Below, in pieces: positions 23,890 to 32,349 of a stretch of 50,388 bases of DNA. Source of the DNA: a virus; IMG/VR virus record IMGVR_UViG_3300007538_000034, positions 1 to 50,388 of that record. One strand, written 5' to 3'. A program made the position numbers and the translations under genes. Below the pieces are notes generated by a model, which did no database searches, was not told the DNA's origin, and worked only from the letters and a program-made list of their open reading frames with translations. Numbering within the stretch: position 1 is the first letter of the stretch; each line of letters begins with the position of its first letter.

Positions 23890-25845
23890 ATGCCATCTTC
23901 ACTAAATCTCAACGGGTTACGAGTTTTTCGCCCCGCCGTCTATGCCGAGGTCGATGCGTCGAGTCTTGGTGGACAATCACAATCTACCGGAAACCTCTGC
24001 ATTGTTGGAGAGTTTCCTTCGTTCAAACAATCCGAAGCACTCACGTTTACAAGTGCTCGATCTCTCGTTGCGTATGACGCGAGTGATGCTGAATTATCGT
24101 TGATCGGTAGTCTTGCTTTCTCACCATCGTTAGATGATCGGATTCCTGCCGGTGTTGCAAGTCTCAGTATTTTGAACGTACAGCCTACTACTCAAGCGAG
24201 TGTCATCTTTGTGGATGCAGACGGAGATAACGCGCTTAAAATTGTATCTCGTGTTTATGGTGCACGAGGAAACCGTTGCACTGTTGCCATTGAGAATACA
24301 AACGTCGATCAAGTAAATATCACAGTTTCTCGAGATGGTATTTCAGAGAGCTTTGATAATATTGAAAGCGGTGATCTCGCATCTGCATATTACAGTGGAT
24401 CTTTGTTGGACGGTGCAACGTTAAGCGCGACTCGCTCGGCTCTCTCGATTGCTTGGGATCAGAATGAGGCAATGAATAACGGAGCTGTTTCGTTTGATGT
24501 TTCAGATATTGCGACATCATCGACTTTGGACGTCGCTCTCTCAGCAAACACACACGCGAATACCATTTTTGTAACTATCACAGGACTGAATCTTGCGGGT
24601 AGTGCTACGACTGAGACCCTCTCATTTTTAGCGGGCGACGCTACGCAACAAACAACCGTCAACAGTTACAGCGTCATCTCGTCTATCTCAGCAACGAGCG
24701 ACGATGTTGCGTATGCGGGAGACGTTGAGGTAAGTGGCTCGTTGAGTCTTACTTGTGCAGATTATTCCGATCTAAGAGAGATGATCGAGGCAATCAACGC
24801 ACTCTCAGGATTTACAGCGTCGTATGATGTAGCGCAGAGTTATCCCGCTACTGAAATAGACGAGATAGAGAGCGCGACGATCGTGGGCTTAGTCAACTCA
24901 GCTACGTTTAGAGCGGATCTTTATGCTATTGTGCAGGCTCTCGGCTCATCTTTGCTCGTATCTGCGGAGAGAGCAACAAACGGAACCAAGAGCGTCGCCG
25001 AGAGCGTAGCGGGGACTACTTCGCTGAGATTGGCGGGCGGAAGCTCTACATCTGCATCTCTTAGTGATTGGAGCGACGCACTAGAGACGATCGAAGCTAG
25101 TGATCTGCAAATCCTTGTGGGTTGGTCTACTAACATTGATCACATGACCAAGATTAAAGCGCATCTTCCTCTCTCTGCTCGTGCAGGTCGAGAGCGAAAT
25201 GCGTGGATGGGAGCACCTACAAATCAAGCTCTATCTGTTCTTGATGCAAGTTACTCTAAATTACTCAACGATCGAAATATCGCGCTCGTGGGTCAGAGTA
25301 TCGATGTTGTAAAACCGAACGGACAACGAGCAACACTCGAGCCGAAATACTTAGCTCTTATGTTGGGGGCAATGCAAGCGGGCTCTGTAATCGGCGAACC
25401 ACTGACACGCAAACGACCCAACGTCTTAGCAGTATCAGGAAATTGGGACGCGAATCGCGACGCGACCGACGCAATCAAGGCCGGAGTAGTGTCTCTGAGT
25501 TATGGTTCTCTTGGTTGGCGCGTTGAGCGTTCTGTAACTACTTATCGTACTGATGATAATCCTATCTTCAGCGAAGTATCTGCAAACGAGAGTGTAAATG
25601 CGAGTGTGAGAGACCTTCGTGCCGGTCTTGATAGTTTCGTGGGGAGCGCGAATCGTAGTTTAACAGCTAACAGAATCAAGAGCATCGCAACCTCGCGGTT
25701 AAATCGACAAGTACAAGACGGAATTATTAAGAGTTTCCGAGATGTAGTACTCGAAGATCAAAGCGACTCGATTGTCGTGAATTACACAGTGTCAGCGGTC
25801 GAACCGCTAAACTTCATTCGCATCTCTGCGACTGTAAATAGATAG
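23890..25845 (+). CDS. Contractile tail sheath protein
   Basis: 651 residues; strong ribosome binding site CAGGAGG. The N terminus RVFRPAVYAEVDASSLGGQSQSTGNLCIVGEFPSF is the usual sheath start. The central part is Ser/Thr/Ala-rich beta structure, and the C terminus has LRAGLDSFVGSANRSLTANRIKSIATSRLNRQVQDGIIKSFRDVVLEDQSDSIVVNYTVSAVEPLNFIRISATVNR, the conserved sheath C-terminal arm. It shows the phage has a contractile tail. The following gene is the matching tube. Confidence 0.9.
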   Translation: MPSSLNLNGLRVFRPAVYAEVDASSLGGQSQSTGNLCIVGEFPSFKQSEALTFTSARSLVAYDASDAELSLIGSLAFSPSLDDRIPAGVASLSILNVQPTTQASVIFVDADGDNALKIVSRVYGARGNRCTVAIENTNVDQVNITVSRDGISESFDNIESGDLASAYYSGSLLDGATLSATRSALSIAWDQNEAMNNGAVSFDVSDIATSSTLDVALSANTHANTIFVTITGLNLAGSATTETLSFLAGDATQQTTVNSYSVISSISATSDDVAYAGDVEVSGSLSLTCADYSDLREMIEAINALSGFTASYDVAQSYPATEIDEIESATIVGLVNSATFRADLYAIVQALGSSLLVSAERATNGTKSVAESVAGTTSLRLAGGSSTSASLSDWSDALETIEASDLQILVGWSTNIDHMTKIKAHLPLSARAGRERNAWMGAPTNQALSVLDASYSKLLNDRNIALVGQSIDVVKPNGQRATLEPKYLALMLGAMQAGSVIGEPLTRKRPNVLAVSGNWDANRDATDAIKAGVVSLSYGSLGWRVERSVTTYRTDDNPIFSEVSANESVNASVRDLRAGLDSFVGSANRSLTANRIKSIATSRLNRQVQDGIIKSFRDVVLEDQSDSIVVNYTVSAVEPLNFIRISATVNR

Positions 25846-25855
25846 GAGTTGAGTC

Positions 25856-26275
25856 ATGGCTGAATCGGTTTTTAGTGGCGCACGAGCAAAATTAATCGTC
25901 GACGGTGAAGAGATCGGATTTGCTACCGGTGTGAGCGCATCTGAGCAAATCACGCATCAACGAGTTGATGTTTTAGGCAACATAGACTCACAAGAACTCG
26001 TTCCGGTGTCTCGTGTTGTATCAGTACAAGCGGACTTCGTGCGGATTACAAATACCTCTCTCTCTGATCTCGGTATCATGCCACGAGGCAACACTGCGGA
26101 CGTGATTAATTTCCCTGAGATTACGCTTGAAGTCTATGATCAAATTAGTGATGTTCCCGTTTGGCGCGTCGAGGGGGCTCGTTGTGAGTCTCGCTCGTGG
26201 CGAGTGCAAAGCGGATCAATCGTGACTGTAAATGCTAGTTTCCAAGCGCGTCGTTTATACGATGAACGAGGATAA
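25856..26275 (+). CDS. Tail tube protein
   Basis: 139 residues, GGAG before the ATG. The sequence FSGARAKLIVDGEEIGFATGVSASEQITHQRVDVLG...VPVSRVVSVQADFVRI...WRVEGARCESRSWRVQSGSIVTVNASFQARRL is a compact beta-barrel pattern typical of contractile-tail tube subunits. It is directly after the sheath gene, as expected. Confidence 0.85.
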   Translation: MAESVFSGARAKLIVDGEEIGFATGVSASEQITHQRVDVLGNIDSQELVPVSRVVSVQADFVRITNTSLSDLGIMPRGNTADVINFPEITLEVYDQISDVPVWRVEGARCESRSWRVQSGSIVTVNASFQARRLYDERG

Positions 26276-26282
26276 TAATTAA

Positions 26283-26729
26283 ATGGACTTACGTACCCTA
26301 GAACAAGGCCCGTCAAAACCTACATCGCTGATTCCCCGAGAGATTCAGTTGACTGTTGGATATTCAGCTCCCGATGGCACGCGCTACGATGATGTTTTGA
26401 TCAGTAGAATACCCGATGGAGATGGACGAGCGCAGATTGATCGTCGTTCGGCTCTACTCGCTTCGGTGCCTTGGTCTCAGTTGAGCGAATACGCACAACT
26501 CCGTTTCTTAGCACTTGCGACGATCTCCGTTCACCTCGTTGATCTGCCGGATTGGGTTAATCAATGGGCTCAGGAGGACGATGATCTCCTCTTTGCGTTA
26601 CGGGAGGAGGTCGAGCGTCACTCGCTCGCGTGGTTTCGCTCAGTTATGGGATCGGGTGACACAAACGAGATCACGTCCCGAGTTTCCATTTCTGCAAGCC
26701 ACACTTGCCCCGCTCCATCGATCTGCTAG
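26283..26729 (+). CDS. Tail assembly chaperone, short product
   Basis: 148 residues in this frame. Tail chaperones guide tape-measure folding and tube polymerisation, and are usually made in a short and a frameshift-extended form. PREIQLTVGYSAPDGTRYDDVLISRIPDGDGRAQIDRRSALLASVPWSQLSEYAQLRFLALATISVHL and the acidic helical region to about residue 125 are typical. The last residues (VSISASHTCPAPSIC) look out of frame, whereas the +1 frame continues sensibly (next entry). Located between tube and tape measure genes. Confidence 0.75.
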   Translation: MDLRTLEQGPSKPTSLIPREIQLTVGYSAPDGTRYDDVLISRIPDGDGRAQIDRRSALLASVPWSQLSEYAQLRFLALATISVHLVDLPDWVNQWAQEDDDLLFALREEVERHSLAWFRSVMGSGDTNEITSRVSISASHTCPAPSIC

Positions 26730-26916
26730 TGAATCGGAGCGTTTAGAGTATTGGTTACTGTCTCTTAACGATGAACAATATGATACACTGACAACAGAGC
26801 CCACAGTCGTACTACGCGACGACTCCCCGAGCACCACGGGCGACAAGGTCGCAGATCAGTGGGAGCGAGAGTTTTGGGCGAGTAGGAGCGTGAAGAATGG
26901 CTCAACAGAGACATAG
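26677..26916 (+). CDS. Frameshift extension of the tail assembly chaperone
   Basis: The +1 frame after about 26676 reads PEFPFLQATLAPLHRSASESERLEYWLLSLNDEQYDTLTTEPTVVLRDD...ADQWEREFWASRS and stops at 26916, overlapping the tape measure start by 20 nt. It has no start codon of its own with a ribosome binding site. It therefore probably forms the long G-T-type product by a +1 shift; a candidate site is UCC-C at 26676-26679, where peptidyl-tRNA could re-pair with CCC. Phages SPP1 and PSA use +1 shifts in tail genes. A sequencing indel is the alternative. Confidence 0.6.
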   Translation, partial: PEFPFLQATLAPLHRSASESERLEYWLLSLNDEQYDTLTTEPTVVLRDDSPSTTGDKVADQWEREFWASRSVKNGSTET

Positions 26917-28696
26917 TACAGAGATCAGCGTCACATTGAACGATGCCGGAGTCCAACAAAGCATCAATAAGATGGTGCAGGGTTTCGACGAGGCAACGAG
27001 AGCAGTCACGCGCACGTTTACAACAGCGTCACAACAAGCACGACAGACAGCGCAACAAGCGCAACAAGCGCAACAACAGCAACAACAACAGCAACAACAA
27101 CAGCAACAACAACAGCAACAACAACAGCAACAGCAACAACAACAACAAACGAGACCGCGAGACGAGCGAGGCAGATTCCTACCGCGCGGAACCCCTGCAC
27201 CTCCCCCCCGTCCTCCTTCATTACCACTAACAGCTCTCGATAGATTAGCCGGCGGGACTCCGGTCACTGCTCTCGATGATCTTGCGAGACAAGGGAGAGC
27301 GACGCAACAAGCGAACATCGAGAGAGCGCGAAGGATTGCCGAGCAGTTTACACCGTCCCCCACACGCATGGAGCAACTTGCAGGGATGGCAGGACGCGGA
27401 ATCGTTTCAACTGCCGGAGTTCTCGCTCCTGCCATGTTAACAGGAGATGCGTCATCTCTTATGAGAGCGGGAGGGGCACTCGGAGCAAATGCGTTTAACT
27501 CTTTGGGGATGACACGTATAGCAAAGGGGTTGCCGGTTGTTGGTGATCTAGCGGGTGCATTGTTATCACGTCGCACGCAACGACTCGGAGAGGTTGCCGG
27601 TCGAGAGCAACTACAAACCGAACTGATGCTCGGCGGTGCTCAGAATTTAGGGGGAGCGAGACGCGCGTTTACTCAATACGGACTCAGTGCCGAACAGGGT
27701 CTCGGAATCCTGCGTTCTGTGCAAAGAGGCATCGGGGCGCGTAGCGGAATATTTGAAAGTGGCAACATCGAAGCATTATCTCGTAGCCTCGCGCGCGCAT
27801 CGCTCCGCGGGATCGATACCGGTGCTATTACTCAATTTCTTGCCGGTGGTGCGATCGGTGGCGGAGCGGGGGGTACTGTTGAGCAGTCACTCGCTCGAGC
27901 CGGTAGAGTGGGGGCTATGGGTGCGGGTATGGGATTAACGGGGGGCGGGATTACTCGGCTACTCTCAGCAATCGCATCTAACACACAACGACTCGCTTCC
28001 GAAGGAATCACAGTGGACGAAGATGCAGTCGCCGGATTTATTCAAGGGATTGACATCGAAGCACGCACCCGCGGAGCGAGACAAGTGCAGGGAATCGGAG
28101 CCGTAAGCGCGTTTCAGCGTTTTGCCGGTGGTGTTGGAGGGGTTGCCGGTGGTTTTGCCGGTCAATTCGGGGGACTCGGACGAGGGGCAATTCTAGCATC
28201 TGCTATGCGTGGGGGTGGTTCTCCACTAGAAATATTACAGCGACTCGAACAATTTAGGGGAGACCCACAACAAGCACAACAAGCACTCTCTTCTCTTGGT
28301 TTGGGAACGGAGGCAACACAACTCGCACTCGTGGGTCTTGGTCTCAGCACCACGCAAGCGGGAGTCGTTGCAGGAGCGCGACCGAGTACTATGCCTCGGG
28401 GTGGTCGACTAGGAGACGAGGAAATCATGCGTCAAAACATGGTTTTCTCTCGTATGTTGCAAGGACAGCGAGAACGTTTAATTTCTACAGTGGCTCAGGA
28501 TCCCAACAGCGCGAGAGCGATTCTTGTACTCAACGAAAAACTCGAGAAGTTTGCACTCAGTATGACCGAGTCAAACGGGGTGCTCATTAAAGTGTTGCAG
28601 GGTATCGAACCCGCGGTCGATACACTTATCGAGGGGATCAACAGCATCGGGGCATTGATCAGCGACCTCCAAGAGTTCGGAAAGAAGTGGCTATGA
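26897..28696 (+). CDS. Tape measure protein with polyglutamine tract
   Basis: 599 residues, TAGGAGCG before the ATG. Tape measure proteins set tail length and pass through the tube during injection. The N terminus is helical (STEISVTLNDAGVQQSINKMVQGFDEATRAVTRTF), then Ala-Gln repeats, then 26 consecutive Gln (residues 59-84), a charged and Pro-rich linker, and a Gly/Ala-rich hydrophobic body with segments such as GGGIGGGAGGTVEQ and FAGGVGGVAGGFAGQFGG. The C terminus is a helix (LNEKLEKFALSMTESNGVLIKVLQGIEPAVDTLI). Position right after the chaperone genes is decisive. It is rather short for a myovirus. Confidence 0.75.
   Translation: MAQQRHSTEISVTLNDAGVQQSINKMVQGFDEATRAVTRTFTTASQQARQTAQQAQQAQQQQQQQQQQQQQQQQQQQQQQQQQQTRPRDERGRFLPRGTPAPPPRPPSLPLTALDRLAGGTPVTALDDLARQGRATQQANIERARRIAEQFTPSPTRMEQLAGMAGRGIVSTAGVLAPAMLTGDASSLMRAGGALGANAFNSLGMTRIAKGLPVVGDLAGALLSRRTQRLGEVAGREQLQTELMLGGAQNLGGARRAFTQYGLSAEQGLGILRSVQRGIGARSGIFESGNIEALSRSLARASLRGIDTGAITQFLAGGAIGGGAGGTVEQSLARAGRVGAMGAGMGLTGGGITRLLSAIASNTQRLASEGITVDEDAVAGFIQGIDIEARTRGARQVQGIGAVSAFQRFAGGVGGVAGGFAGQFGGLGRGAILASAMRGGGSPLEILQRLEQFRGDPQQAQQALSSLGLGTEATQLALVGLGLSTTQAGVVAGARPSTMPRGGRLGDEEIMRQNMVFSRMLQGQRERLISTVAQDPNSARAILVLNEKLEKFALSMTESNGVLIKVLQGIEPAVDTLIEGINSIGALISDLQEFGKKWL
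27071..27148 (+). repeat. CAA/CAG microsatellite encoding 26 glutamines
   Basis: Built mostly from the 12-bp unit CAACAACAACAG, with a final run of five CAA codons. It is an in-frame expansion inside the tape measure gene; CAACAAGCG units just before it look like the seed. Confidence 0.95.
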
Positions 28697-30090
28697 TCCG
28701 GATATATATTCACAATCATACAGACTCGTCGATTAGTGCTCGTCGAGATGGTCTGAAAGCGACTGTAGAGATCACTGATCGAGTCAAAAGTGCTTCGTGG
28801 GCTCTGTCTCTCAGAGATCCGTTCGAGACTGCGAGAGTCACTACATCTATACGCATAAACGAACTAGATAAACTAGGGTTAGGAACACCAAGACGCGACG
28901 CGCTCCCCGCTATCCATGCAAGTGGTTGGCTTGAGATACGTGATGAAGATATGCGTGTTTTTTATGGCCCGATCAACCGACTCTCAACGGGTCTCTCGGT
29001 TGATGCTCAGGGGGCACGCAGATCTCAAGGTGTCACTATGAGCGCGTCCTCTTGGCTTAGTATCGTCGCGCAACCGTTCAAACTAACAACAGTCCAAGCG
29101 TTGATAAACCCTAGTGGCCTGTATGATTTCGCGCAGTGGGCAGACGTATTCGAGCAAGTATTTGCACGCGGAGCAGTGCAGGACGTTGCGGAGGGTCTGC
29201 GCTCATCTTGGTCGTCGCTCGTTCCGTTCAGTACACCCGAAGGAGATCGACTCAACGATTATCGGGTACTCATCGATTCTAGTGATCTTGGTAACGTGCC
29301 GAGATCACTCACGAGAGTCGTTGGTGCGAATATCTCTCAAGTACCGACTGCGACCACGGGGTCGCTATGGGCTACGTTCTCGCAGACTTTCGCACCGGCT
29401 CCCCAACTCATCGAATTATTTCCAACGAGGGAGAATGGAGAGCCGATCTTGATTTATCGGATGAAACCGTTGGCTCCCTCGGTGGTTTCGGAGTACTTTG
29501 ATCGAGCGGATAGAGTGTCCGCAGACACTGATCACAAATCAATCTCTGCTCATCGTGCCTCGTCGTTCCAAGAGATTGATGATATTATCTCTTATTCGCT
29601 TGAATATCGGGGAGACCGAAACAACTACATTGAAGTGACATCGAGTTACCTCGGGGTTTCCCCACTCGTCGGTGTAGTGTCTACACCTTACGTATTGGGG
29701 GAGGACGTGACGCGCTATGGACTGCACCCCCTTGAGATTACATACCCATTAATCCGAAAGGACGAGGGATCAATAAGAGAGACACTAGAGACGCTGACAG
29801 AGTACGCGACTGCTTTATATGCTGAGGGTCATGCTTTTGCCACTGCGTCGATAGAGACTATATACTCCCCAAAGATCCGAGTAGGAGAATGGGCGCGGTG
29901 GTACGATTACACAGAGGGCGGATCGATGATGACGGGTTATGTCAATACTGTGAGCCATCAATTAAACGTGGACACACAAGGCAAGACAACGCGACGCACG
30001 TCGATGGGGGTTGAGCGTGTCTCCCAATATGGCAGACCAAGCGCGAAAAAACTCGACGCGCGTAGCGGTTACGCGGAGGTACTTGAATGA
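28693..30090 (+). CDS. Baseplate hub protein (gp27/gp44-like)
   Basis: 465 residues from the ATG at 28693, overlapping the tape measure stop (ATGA). Features include the N-terminal LKATVEITDRVKSASWALSLRDPFE, a central region with QTFAPAPQLIELFPTRENGEPILIYRMKPL (the usual 'P-x-x-x-x-E...L-I-x-R-x-x-P' hub element), and C-terminal YATALYAEGHAFATASIETIYSPKIRVGEWARW...GYVNTVSHQLNVDTQGKTTRRTSM, typical of late-control D or gp44-type hub proteins. It is placed between tape measure and spike. Confidence 0.75.
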   Translation: MIRIYIHNHTDSSISARRDGLKATVEITDRVKSASWALSLRDPFETARVTTSIRINELDKLGLGTPRRDALPAIHASGWLEIRDEDMRVFYGPINRLSTGLSVDAQGARRSQGVTMSASSWLSIVAQPFKLTTVQALINPSGLYDFAQWADVFEQVFARGAVQDVAEGLRSSWSSLVPFSTPEGDRLNDYRVLIDSSDLGNVPRSLTRVVGANISQVPTATTGSLWATFSQTFAPAPQLIELFPTRENGEPILIYRMKPLAPSVVSEYFDRADRVSADTDHKSISAHRASSFQEIDDIISYSLEYRGDRNNYIEVTSSYLGVSPLVGVVSTPYVLGEDVTRYGLHPLEITYPLIRKDEGSIRETLETLTEYATALYAEGHAFATASIETIYSPKIRVGEWARWYDYTEGGSMMTGYVNTVSHQLNVDTQGKTTRRTSMGVERVSQYGRPSAKKLDARSGYAEVLE

Positions 30091-30743
30091 GAACAATCTC
30101 GAATAACTTCAGAACCGGCACAGTGACACAAGCAAGCTATGAGCGCGGGTCGGCTGTTTTCGATGTGCGCTTGAACGAGGGAGCTCATTATCGAGGAGTG
30201 CCTCTTGCAAGCAATGGAACGAGCTTGTTTCCGCCTACCATCGGGCAAGTAGTTCATCTTATCTTTCCTCATGGGCCTTATGATCTACCGTACATTGTCG
30301 GCGCAGATCAGACTACAATCCCCCGATCCACTGAGTCCGCAGATGAGTCGAGTGATTATCATCCGGACTCTGTTGATCTTGTGCTGAGACACGCGGGGCA
30401 GACCATCTCATTGAGCGATTCGGGTATTACAATCGACCCGACCACAACGGCACGCATACAACTAAACAGCAATCAGAAACTCAGAATCTCGGAAGACGGC
30501 GTCGCAGATAATCAAGTATTGAACGCGGATCCTTTTTTAGACGAGTTGTATTCTTACATTGCGTCTTTAGAACTCACGATCATCAACATACAAACACATC
30601 TTAAAGTCTTGAACTCTCAACTAGTAGGCTCTTATCCCGCGATTGCTTTCACGATCCCACAATCAGAGACCCCTCCGCCTCCCTCTCCGGCGAGTAAGTT
30701 GCGTGCACAGGCGACGAAGAACAGCGCGATCCTCATTCCATGA
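30087..30743 (+). CDS. Baseplate spike protein (gpV/gp5 OB-fold type)
   Basis: 218 residues; GGAGGT and an ATGA overlap define the start. Residues 1-80 (TGTVTQASYERGSAVFDVRLNEGAHYRGVPL...PPTIGQVVHLIFPHGPYDLPYIVGA) read as an OB-fold domain found at the base of phage spikes. Then LRHAGQTISLSDSGITIDPTTTARIQL looks like the start of a short beta-helix or stem, followed by a helix and a Pro-rich end. It probably caps the tube and pierces the outer layer of the host. Confidence 0.7.
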   Translation: MRTISNNFRTGTVTQASYERGSAVFDVRLNEGAHYRGVPLASNGTSLFPPTIGQVVHLIFPHGPYDLPYIVGADQTTIPRSTESADESSDYHPDSVDLVLRHAGQTISLSDSGITIDPTTTARIQLNSNQKLRISEDGVADNQVLNADPFLDELYSYIASLELTIINIQTHLKVLNSQLVGSYPAIAFTIPQSETPPPPSPASKLRAQATKNSAILIP

Positions 30744-30749
30744 TATAAT
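30741..30749 (+). promoter_or_regulatory. Extended -10 promoter TGATATAAT before the baseplate genes
   Basis: Perfect TG-n-TATAAT overlapping the spike gene stop, 30 bp before the ATG at 30779. Identical to the elements at 15518 and 23856. Confidence 0.6.
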
Positions 30750-30778
30750 GAGCGAGATACTCAGAGAGAGGATTGAAA

Positions 30779-32347
30779 ATGGGAATTAAAACAACGACAC
30801 CTCCTGCTATTCCGATCCCTGCCGGTGGTCGTCTCGGTGCGCTTTTGCGCGTCCCCGTTGATTATATTCTTGAGGTGTACGTCGGTGGCTCCATCACAAC
30901 GATGATCACTTTACCCCATACCCCAACGACTTACTCGCAGGAGAGACCCTCCGCTACCGCAATCACGCATACTCTCGGGGATGTAGTTCGGGAAATCTCA
31001 CCGAATCATCTCACAGAGATCTCTCTGACAGGGATGAGCGGGTATTCTCCGCGATCAGGGAACACGAGAGATGGTGGTGTTTCTGTTCTCTCGGGTCGTC
31101 AGATCATGGAGGAGTTTGACAGATTTCTTGATGAGTATCAGAGTCTTGCTAGTGAGTACGTTGATAATGTGTTTATGGTTTTCAGAGCACTCAACGAGAA
31201 CCAAGCGTTTCGTGTCGAGCCGATGTCGTGGAGATGGGGAGAGGATGCATCAAGCAATCGATTCTCGTATCGTTGGGAGTTGACGCTCGAAGCGTATGCA
31301 CACGCGCCGACATCACCACGCGGATCGATTCTTTCGCCAATCACAGAGGCAATCAAGACAGCTCAATCAGTCATCTCAGCGACAGCCGGAATCATTGAAC
31401 TCGCAAATAACGCTCTTATTAATACGAGAAGTGAACTAGAAACAGCGAGGGACGCTCTGCGCTCTGCTCAACGCATCTCGAACGCAATCACCGAAATCTC
31501 GAAGAATGTAGATGGTGTCACCTCGTTTTTCACTCGAGACATCGTTGCCACTGCTGTAGACGTTGCACTCACTTACCGGAGGATATGGGACGAGACGCGA
31601 GAACTCGTTGATACTCCTCTTAATTATGCGAGTGAACTCCTTGCGTATAATGCGTTAGTGACTGCGGGGTTAGTCGGCGCGGATCGTGATGATCTGATAA
31701 GCGCACGAAACAAACCACAAATCGAACGCGACGAGCGACGAGCGGGAGTGAGTGATGATTCACCGAGACTCACACGTACAATCATATTTAGAGCCGGTGA
31801 TACACTTCAAAGGATCGCAAGTCGCGCATATGGCGACGCTTCAAGGTGGCGAGAGATTGCAGAATACAACCATCTACGTTCTATGACACACTACCAAACG
31901 GGTCAACCGATCCGCGTGGGTGACGTGTTAGAAGTTCCTCTCGTGAGTTCAGCGGACGATCTTGGACTTGCGAGACGCGGGGACGTATTTGGGCGAGACA
32001 TCCGGTTATCTACAGATGGAGACCTCGTTTTAAACGATGATGTCGATGTGATTGAGGGTTGGCAGAATCTTGAGCAAGCGTTACGATTGCGCTTGCTGAG
32101 TGAGCAGGGTAGTGCGACATATGCTCCGGAGTATGGTCTCCCCCTTGCTGTCGGCGCGTCGCTTAATTCTCGCGTCGTTGCGTTCTGTGCGTCGCATATC
32201 GATCAACAGTTGCGTGCAGATCCAAGAGTCGACGATGTCTCAGATATTGAAATCGAGGACGATGGAGACGCTCTTGCAGTGCGTGTATCAGTCACTGCCG
32301 TACGAAGTACAGCTACTCAATTTATTATACCGATGAGACGAGCATAA
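30779..32347 (+). CDS. Baseplate protein: LysM domain fused to gp25-like wedge domain
   Basis: 522 residues; ATG at 30779 has AGAGAGAGG 7 nt upstream (a TTG at 30773 is less likely). The N-terminal 170 residues are a beta-rich domain (LRVPVDYILEVYVGG...) with WRWGEDASSNRFSYRWELTLEAY. A helical linker follows. Residues about 336-386 are a LysM: FRAGDTLQRIASRAYGDASRWREIAEYNHL...VGDVLEVP. Residues about 400-522 are the gp25/gpW wedge domain: DVIEGWQNLEQALRLRLLSEQGSATYAPEYGL...VDDVSDIEIEDDGDALAVRVSVTAV. In T4, gp53 (LysM) and gp25 are separate proteins; here they are one chain. Confidence 0.8.
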   Translation: MGIKTTTPPAIPIPAGGRLGALLRVPVDYILEVYVGGSITTMITLPHTPTTYSQERPSATAITHTLGDVVREISPNHLTEISLTGMSGYSPRSGNTRDGGVSVLSGRQIMEEFDRFLDEYQSLASEYVDNVFMVFRALNENQAFRVEPMSWRWGEDASSNRFSYRWELTLEAYAHAPTSPRGSILSPITEAIKTAQSVISATAGIIELANNALINTRSELETARDALRSAQRISNAITEISKNVDGVTSFFTRDIVATAVDVALTYRRIWDETRELVDTPLNYASELLAYNALVTAGLVGADRDDLISARNKPQIERDERRAGVSDDSPRLTRTIIFRAGDTLQRIASRAYGDASRWREIAEYNHLRSMTHYQTGQPIRVGDVLEVPLVSSADDLGLARRGDVFGRDIRLSTDGDLVLNDDVDVIEGWQNLEQALRLRLLSEQGSATYAPEYGLPLAVGASLNSRVVAFCASHIDQQLRADPRVDDVSDIEIEDDGDALAVRVSVTAVRSTATQFIIPMRRA

Positions 32348-32349
32348 TC

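Noticed and set aside
27018-27230. Plus- and minus-strand frames with Asn or Val repeats over the microsatellite
   Set aside because: Other frames of the same trinucleotide repeat, no start signals.
26902-27576. 224-codon minus-strand frame opposite the tape measure gene
   Set aside because: It is the antisense of the CAA/CAG run, giving polycysteine; a shadow.
29114-29452. 112-codon plus-strand frame inside the hub gene
   Set aside because: Alternate frame of a conserved baseplate gene, Arg/Ser-rich, no ribosome binding site.
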